Below are positions 30,518 to 34,438 of a stretch of 34,438 bases of DNA, piece after piece (positions within the stretch are counted from its first letter, which is position 1; each line of letters opens with the position of its first letter). The translations under genes were made by a program, and so were the position numbers. The DNA comes from Salimicrobium flavidum (GTDB lineage Bacteria; Bacillota; Bacilli; Bacillales; Halobacillaceae). Below the pieces are notes generated by a model. The model had not been told where the DNA came from. It did not search any database and saw nothing but the letters and a program-made list of their open reading frames with translations. The stretch is taken from contig NZ_FTOC01000014.1 of NCBI RefSeq assembly GCF_900156645.1, forward strand, positions 1-34,438, given 5' to 3'.

Positions 30518-31569
30518 ATGTACTTCTGCTGACGGATAAACTGGCGTTTGGAGGAGCGGAAATATATTTTTGTAAACTTGAAAACCGGCTTTCTCATCCC
30601 GATATCGATTTCACCTTCGCTGCTTCTACCGGGGAACTCGAAAAGAATCTTATCCATAAGGATCGTTTCGTCCCCTTGCAGCTGGGAAAGCACCTGCAGA
30701 ATCTGAACCGGTTAAAGAAGATCATAAAAGAGAAGAATATTCAGGTCATTCATGCCAATAGTCTCCGGATGGCGCTTTATAGCATCTGGTTGAAGAAGAC
30801 AGGAGGTTCTCCGGTACGAATCATCTATACGAAGCACAACGTCACGGCTCTGGAGAAAAGGTTTTCGAAGATGTTCACCTATGTGCTTAATCATCACATC
30901 GATAAAATCATTACGGTCAGCCGTTTCGAACAGGATAATTTAACGGAGAAGGGGGTCAAAAAAGAGAAAGTGAGAACAATCCATAATGGAGTGGATCTGG
31001 AGCAGTTCACATTCGTTCCGAAACAGAAGGATGACCTGTTTAAAGTAGGGATTCTTGCAAGAATTTCTCCCGAAAAGAACCATGAACTCTTTATCAGGAT
31101 CGCTGCCGAGCTTAAGGATTTACCGAATGCGCGGTTTTATATCGCAGGGGACGGACCCGATGCAGATAAAATTGCGGACATGATTAAAACACGGGGACTT
31201 TCCGATCGGGTTCACATGCTCGGCATGGTACAGGAACCCCAGAAGTTCATCCAGTCCATGGACGTTTTGGTTCTTACCTCAGAGAGGGAAGTTTTCCCGA
31301 TGGTTATTCTCGAAGCGATGGCGGTGGGGACGCCTGTAGTGTCGATTGACCGGGGCGGTATCAAAGAGGCGATAAGGGAAGGGGAGACAGGGTTTTTAGT
31401 ACCTGTACACTCCGCCGAAAAATTTTCGGACGTGCTTCTTTCTATGTATAAGAGTGACGAAGAAGTCCGCTCCGAGTGGAGGAAGGAAGGCAGGAGGAGA
31501 GCAGAAAGTGAATTTTCTCTGAAAAAAATGGTGGACGAGACGGTGGAAGAATATCTGAACTACCGGTGA
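30514..31569 (+). CDS. GT4-family glycosyltransferase
   Basis: The 351-aa protein is a retaining GT-B enzyme. The N-lobe begins NVLLLTDKLAFGGAEIYFCK (GGAE loop), continues with VIHANSLRMALYSIWLKKTG and IIYTKHNV. The C-lobe has ILARISPEKNHELFIRIAAE, FYIAGDGPDADKIADMI and the EX7E nucleotide-sugar site SEREVFPMVILEAMAVGTPV followed by GGIKEAI. It should add one sugar of the repeat unit. AAAGGAG precedes the ATG, which overlaps the polymerase stop (ATGA). Confidence 0.93.
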   Translation: MNVLLLTDKLAFGGAEIYFCKLENRLSHPDIDFTFAASTGELEKNLIHKDRFVPLQLGKHLQNLNRLKKIIKEKNIQVIHANSLRMALYSIWLKKTGGSPVRIIYTKHNVTALEKRFSKMFTYVLNHHIDKIITVSRFEQDNLTEKGVKKEKVRTIHNGVDLEQFTFVPKQKDDLFKVGILARISPEKNHELFIRIAAELKDLPNARFYIAGDGPDADKIADMIKTRGLSDRVHMLGMVQEPQKFIQSMDVLVLTSEREVFPMVILEAMAVGTPVVSIDRGGIKEAIREGETGFLVPVHSAEKFSDVLLSMYKSDEEVRSEWRKEGRRRAESEFSLKKMVDETVEEYLNYR

Positions 31570-31580
31570 GGAGGGGCTTT

Positions 31581-33158
31581 ATGAAAAGACAAGTGAAAGC
31601 AGGAATAATCATAGATAATTATCCGCCGACTTCCTGGGAAAAGCAGATTCTCCAAAGCATCCGGGATGCTCAGCATATAGAGCTTTCCTTCATCATTTAT
31701 TTGAACAACAAAAAGAGGGAAGTCCCCGACATTGGACCCGGGTCTGAAAAAATAATAAAAGGATCTGTCACTTCGCAAGGTATGGCGAACGATTCTACGC
31801 TCACTTCCATCCAAGGCCATACCCCTGACTGGATATTATCGTTGAGCAAAACTCGCCTGAACGGGGGTATCCTTACTTTACCCGCGTGGGGAGTATGGAC
31901 ATTCCGTCACTTGGCGGAACGGATTCCGTTCTCTGGAGATTTTCTTAACCGCTCGGGGAGCACCTCTGTTTTTCTCGATAGCTTGGAGGCGGATGGGAAG
32001 GTACGTCCTTTGATGGAGGGGTGCATTTCCGTTAATCTTCATTCGTATCACCGACATATGAAAAAAGTGGAAGAAATTACTAGGGGATGGGCGACCATGG
32101 TCAGTGAGAAATGGAGGTACGGTTTGATGGAGGAGCGGCACCCGTTAGAAATCGCAACGTCTCAATCGGCAGTCGCCGATAAGGGACGAATCTTCCATAC
32201 AGAGATGATCTGGAAGGCGAAGCGGATGAAGAGAAAGCTTTTCGGTTATGAATATTGGAATGTAGGACAGGCGAAGCAATCTCTCGAATCGATACTCCAG
32301 GGGAAGGGGCTCGAGGTGGAATGGTTCAAACAGGACAGGGATCTCTACTACGCCGACCCATTCCTTTACCATGACGGGGATAAGAACAAGATCATCATGG
32401 AGGAAGTGGATTACCGCTCTGTGAAAGGATTCATTACTGAATGGTCGATTGTAGATGACGAAATCAGCAGCGAGGAAAGAGCCACTATCCATAATGGTAC
32501 GCATCTGTCGTATCCATATATAATTAGAGACAAGGGAGAGCTTTATTGTGTACCCGAAAACTCTGAGCGGGGGGAAGTCACTCTTTATAAATACGAAGAG
32601 AAGGGGTGGGAGCAGGTACAGACAATCTTGAAAAATTTTTCTGCAGTGGACTCAACCATTTTCAACCATGAAGGCCGGTGGTGGTTATTTTGTACACGGG
32701 GGGCCGGGCTCAACAGGGATAACGAAGAGCTCCATATCTTTTATGCTGATCAACTTATCGGACCCTGGCTCCCCCATAAAGGGAACCCCGTAAAAGTGGA
32801 TGTGCGTTCTTCTCGACCTGCAGGAGCACCTTTTTCTCACAAAGGGACTCTTTACAGACCGGCCCAGGACTGTTCGGTTACTTACGGAGGAGCGGTTGTT
32901 GTGAACCGGATAGAGAAATTGTCTCCGTTCTATTTCAAAGAGATGTCCGTAAGCAGAATCGAGCCGGAGAAGTCAGGCCTTTACCCGGATGGAGTGCACA
33001 CGATTTCGGTGACGGATGGAATGATCGTCGTGGACGGAAAACGGACGGAGTACCATGTGAAGCATCTCTTGAAAAAATTATATTATTACCGACCTGTGCC
33101 CCTCGAAAAAGTGCTCACCGAACCGCTGACCGAAATGAAAAAGTACCAGGTAGAATAG
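31581..33158 (+). CDS. Two-domain protein: formyltransferase-like N-terminus plus GIPC-type five-bladed propeller
   Basis: ATG 31581 is preferred to GTG 31566 because GAGGAGGGG lies between them, 6 nt before the ATG. The 525-aa protein has an N-terminal region (1 to about 200) reminiscent of a formyltransferase-like domain (GIIIDNYPPTSWEKQILQSI, DWILSLSKTRLNGGILTLPA, WGVWTFRHLAE), shorter than usual. Residues about 245-500 are the propeller of the glucosamine inositolphosphorylceramide transferase-like N-terminal family: YYADPFLYHDGDKNKIIMEE, HLSYPYIIRDKGELYCVPEN, DSTIFNHEGRWWLFCTRGAG, SSRPAGAPFSHKGTLYRPAQ. This fold also occurs in GH43/GH32 enzymes. It could be a glycosyltransferase or modify the repeat unit. 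It is the last gene of the operon; no clear terminator follows. Confidence 0.75.
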   Translation: MKRQVKAGIIIDNYPPTSWEKQILQSIRDAQHIELSFIIYLNNKKREVPDIGPGSEKIIKGSVTSQGMANDSTLTSIQGHTPDWILSLSKTRLNGGILTLPAWGVWTFRHLAERIPFSGDFLNRSGSTSVFLDSLEADGKVRPLMEGCISVNLHSYHRHMKKVEEITRGWATMVSEKWRYGLMEERHPLEIATSQSAVADKGRIFHTEMIWKAKRMKRKLFGYEYWNVGQAKQSLESILQGKGLEVEWFKQDRDLYYADPFLYHDGDKNKIIMEEVDYRSVKGFITEWSIVDDEISSEERATIHNGTHLSYPYIIRDKGELYCVPENSERGEVTLYKYEEKGWEQVQTILKNFSAVDSTIFNHEGRWWLFCTRGAGLNRDNEELHIFYADQLIGPWLPHKGNPVKVDVRSSRPAGAPFSHKGTLYRPAQDCSVTYGGAVVVNRIEKLSPFYFKEMSVSRIEPEKSGLYPDGVHTISVTDGMIVVDGKRTEYHVKHLLKKLYYYRPVPLEKVLTEPLTEMKKYQVE

Positions 33159-34060
33159 GACACTTTGGTATATACAGAAAAAGAAATCAATCAGGAGAAG
33201 GTGGTTATGTCAGAGTGCCATCTTTTTCAATTCTGAAGAAATGGCAGATTTTATTCTCTCCCCTCTATCCATGAAGGATCCCTCTATGCCTAACCGGAAA
33301 TTGAGTAAGACCCGAGAATGAAAGTGTAAGCAAATCCAAAGACCAAGGATAAGAAGGAATTGAATAATGTCTTCGGGAATGTGAGTCCGTTGGAAGGTAT
33401 ATCGATCTACAGTTATTAGAGAGCGAACCGAACATCGAATTATATTATGCGTATTTGAATGAATTCGATCATTATATATCAAATCCTTAACTCAGGTGAG
33501 AAGGTCCTATTTGATCCAGGAAGAATTGTCGCAGACACCAGGGTTACCGAGGATTTTTTTAAGAATCCCTGACAGCATGTTCTCCCAAGAGAGGACCACG
33601 AACCAGCGGTTTATGGATATTGATGAAAATTAGTACAGATACTTTTAATTATCGTCTCGAGCCCAGGGTGATCCAGAACGAAGGCATATAGGTTTCGGAA
33701 AGAAGATAAGGGTCCTTGTTATGGTCGAGCATCTTAGGTATAGGTGTGTTTCTGATCCTCGATCCTTTTCTCGGCATTGTTTCGGGGATGCTGTGGTATC
33801 ACAGGTCGGAAAGAATTAAACAATTGTGGAACGGGCTCAAGTTCGCAGTATTCGTCTTCCTTTATATATATATTACTTTTTTTGATTCAACTTGAGTGAT
33901 GGAAGTACAAAAGGAAACAGAGCTAAGTATAGAAGTCGAAATTTTCACCGTGTACTTGTCAGCTTAAAAAGGCATCCTAACCTTAATATTTGATAAATCT
34001 GTTTATACACACGAGGCGACTTCTCTTTCAGATGCACTAACAGAACATCTTTTTTCAGTA
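33159..34060. other. Gene-poor decayed stretch between the EPS operon and the GGDEF fragment
   Basis: About 900 bases hold no convincing gene. Short open pieces look like coding debris in different plus-strand frames: one ending ELYYAYLNEFDHYISNP (stop near 33488), a 45-codon piece from GTG 33496 (SYLIQEELSQTPGLPRIFLR) to TAG 33631-33633, and a hydrophobic 59-codon piece from 33716. I do not recognise any of them. No repeat-family copy or clear terminator is visible. Confidence 0.5.
33716..33895 (+). CDS. Possible 59-aa membrane ORF
   Basis: A TTG at 33716 with AAGGG 3-7 nt upstream opens a frame with two hydrophobic segments, SSILGIGVFLILDPFLGIVS and FAVFVFLYIYITFF, joined by a basic loop (YHRSERIKQLW). 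This is a plausible small two-helix membrane protein, but the ribosome binding site is close and the surroundings look decayed. Unknown function. Confidence 0.22.
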   Translation: MLWSSILGIGVFLILDPFLGIVSGMLWYHRSERIKQLWNGLKFAVFVFLYIYITFFDST

Positions 34061-34067
34061 TAGCCGA

Positions 34068-34268
34068 CTAGCTGGAGTGACTTTCCTTTGATGAGTCTTG
34101 GTGGAAAACGAAATTGTTCTTACCGAGGTCTTTCGCCTTATACATAGCGATATCGGCAATTTTGAGAAGTTGAACGAGAGAAGTTCCGTCTTCCGGATAC
34201 AGACTAACTCCGATGCTTGCTGATATATACGTGGACACCTCATCAAAATCATATTTTTTGTTGAGCAT
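34068..34268 (-). pseudogene. C-terminal fragment of a GGDEF-domain (diguanylate cyclase) protein cut by the IS
   Basis: The minus-strand frame gives the last third of a GGDEF domain: VSTYISASIGVSLYPEDGTS, LVQLLKIADIAMYKAKDLGK, NNFVFHQ, followed by a short tail to the stop at 34068-34070. The GGDEF motif itself and everything N-terminal are missing because the IS right end begins at 34268. The apparent ATG (34266-34268) is created at the junction. The rest of the gene, if still present, should lie on the far side of the IS outside the window. Confidence 0.88.
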
Positions 34269-34438
34269 GGATTGTCAACACAAAACTAGACCATTTCGTT
34301 AAGGTGTTTCCGGCGATAAGCGGCCGGGGTAAGGTAGCCTAACGTCCCGTGAATGCGGATGTTATTGTACCAGTGGACATAATCAAATAAGGCCAGCTCT
34401 AACTCCTGAAGCGTCTCGAAAGTTTCACCATAGATGAA
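34268..34438 (-). mobile_element. IS3-family insertion sequence, right copy, inverted, 5' part outside window
   Basis: Reverse complement of this stretch matches 529-699 with about 12 differences in 171 bases. The end TGGATTGTCAACAC marks the IS right terminus. Inserted into a GGDEF gene. Most mismatches change codons near the transposase C-terminus, so the two copies are not a very recent duplication. Confidence 0.88.
34286..34438 (-). CDS. IS3-family transposase OrfB C-terminus, 5' part outside window
   Basis: The frame reads FIYGETFETLQELELALFDY, then VHWYNNIRIHGTLGYLTPAA and YRRKHLNEMV before TAG at 34286-34288. It differs from the left copy at a few residues (ETLQE versus ENLKE, and LNEMV versus LNKTV). 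The catalytic part lies beyond the window edge, so activity cannot be judged. Confidence 0.85.
   Translation of the reverse strand, partial: FIYGETFETLQELELALFDYVHWYNNIRIHGTLGYLTPAAYRRKHLNEMV

Noticed and set aside
33210-33482. 90-codon minus-strand open frame
   Set aside because: No ribosome binding site and no recognisable family; it lies in a stretch with debris in several frames.

Overview
The window looks like chromosomal DNA of a low-to-mid GC Firmicute, most likely a Bacillaceae member of the Halobacillus/Pontibacillus type. Reasons: strong GGAGG-type ribosome binding sites, TTG/GTG starts, rho-independent terminators, an NprR-type peptide receptor, an S-layer-anchored hexosaminidase, an LCP cell-wall protein and an EpsC/L/M/N-like exopolysaccharide set. 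This is inference from gene families; no rRNA or other species marker is present.

Both ends of the window are inverted partial copies of one IS3-family element, about a dozen mismatches apart over 171 shared bases, with the transposase 3' ends pointing inward. The right copy has cut off a GGDEF-domain protein. From 0.7 to 4.5 kb come small ORFs, a NUMOD4 protein, then an NprR/PlcR-type receptor overlapping a 52-residue secreted peptide precursor that carries the decamer AGEDHPRPDV twice, and convergently a secreted subtilisin-like protease. From 5 to 18 kb is a patchwork of accessory genes: AlkD, two PD-(D/E)XK-like proteins, a GNAT-like protein with a small basic partner, an SLH-NagZ hydrolase, SDRs, a Schlafen/AlbA_2 ATPase broken by two frameshifts, a TPR protein, an AbrB-antitoxin/Doc module, a second truncated COG2865 gene and a DinB-like protein. 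Several genes here are freshly decayed by a single nonsense codon, a 1-nt indel or an 8-bp duplication.

Scattered between these genes is an unusual intergenic repeat. Each full copy is three consecutive hairpins with GTGTTCAG/CTGAACAC-type arms, placed at a 51-53 nt period. I find three clear copies, two diverged full-length copies and up to three partial ones. A separate structured segment with a terminator lies antisense at 17.7-17.85 kb, upstream of the DinB gene.

From 18.4 to 33.2 kb is an exopolysaccharide locus. A first operon (aminotransferase, phosphoglycosyl transferase, acetyltransferase) and the first gene of the second operon (4,6-dehydratase) together make and load a UDP-diacetylbacillosamine-type sugar. 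The second operon then encodes two GT4 glycosyltransferases, a beta-helix protein, a Wzz/EpsA-like polymerase regulator, a BY-kinase homologue with ruined Walker motifs, a Wzx flippase, a Wzy polymerase and a two-domain formyltransferase-like/propeller protein. An LCP ligase is divergent between the operons, and their intergenic region carries repeated GTTCTTTAT boxes. The last 0.9 kb before the right IS holds only gene debris.
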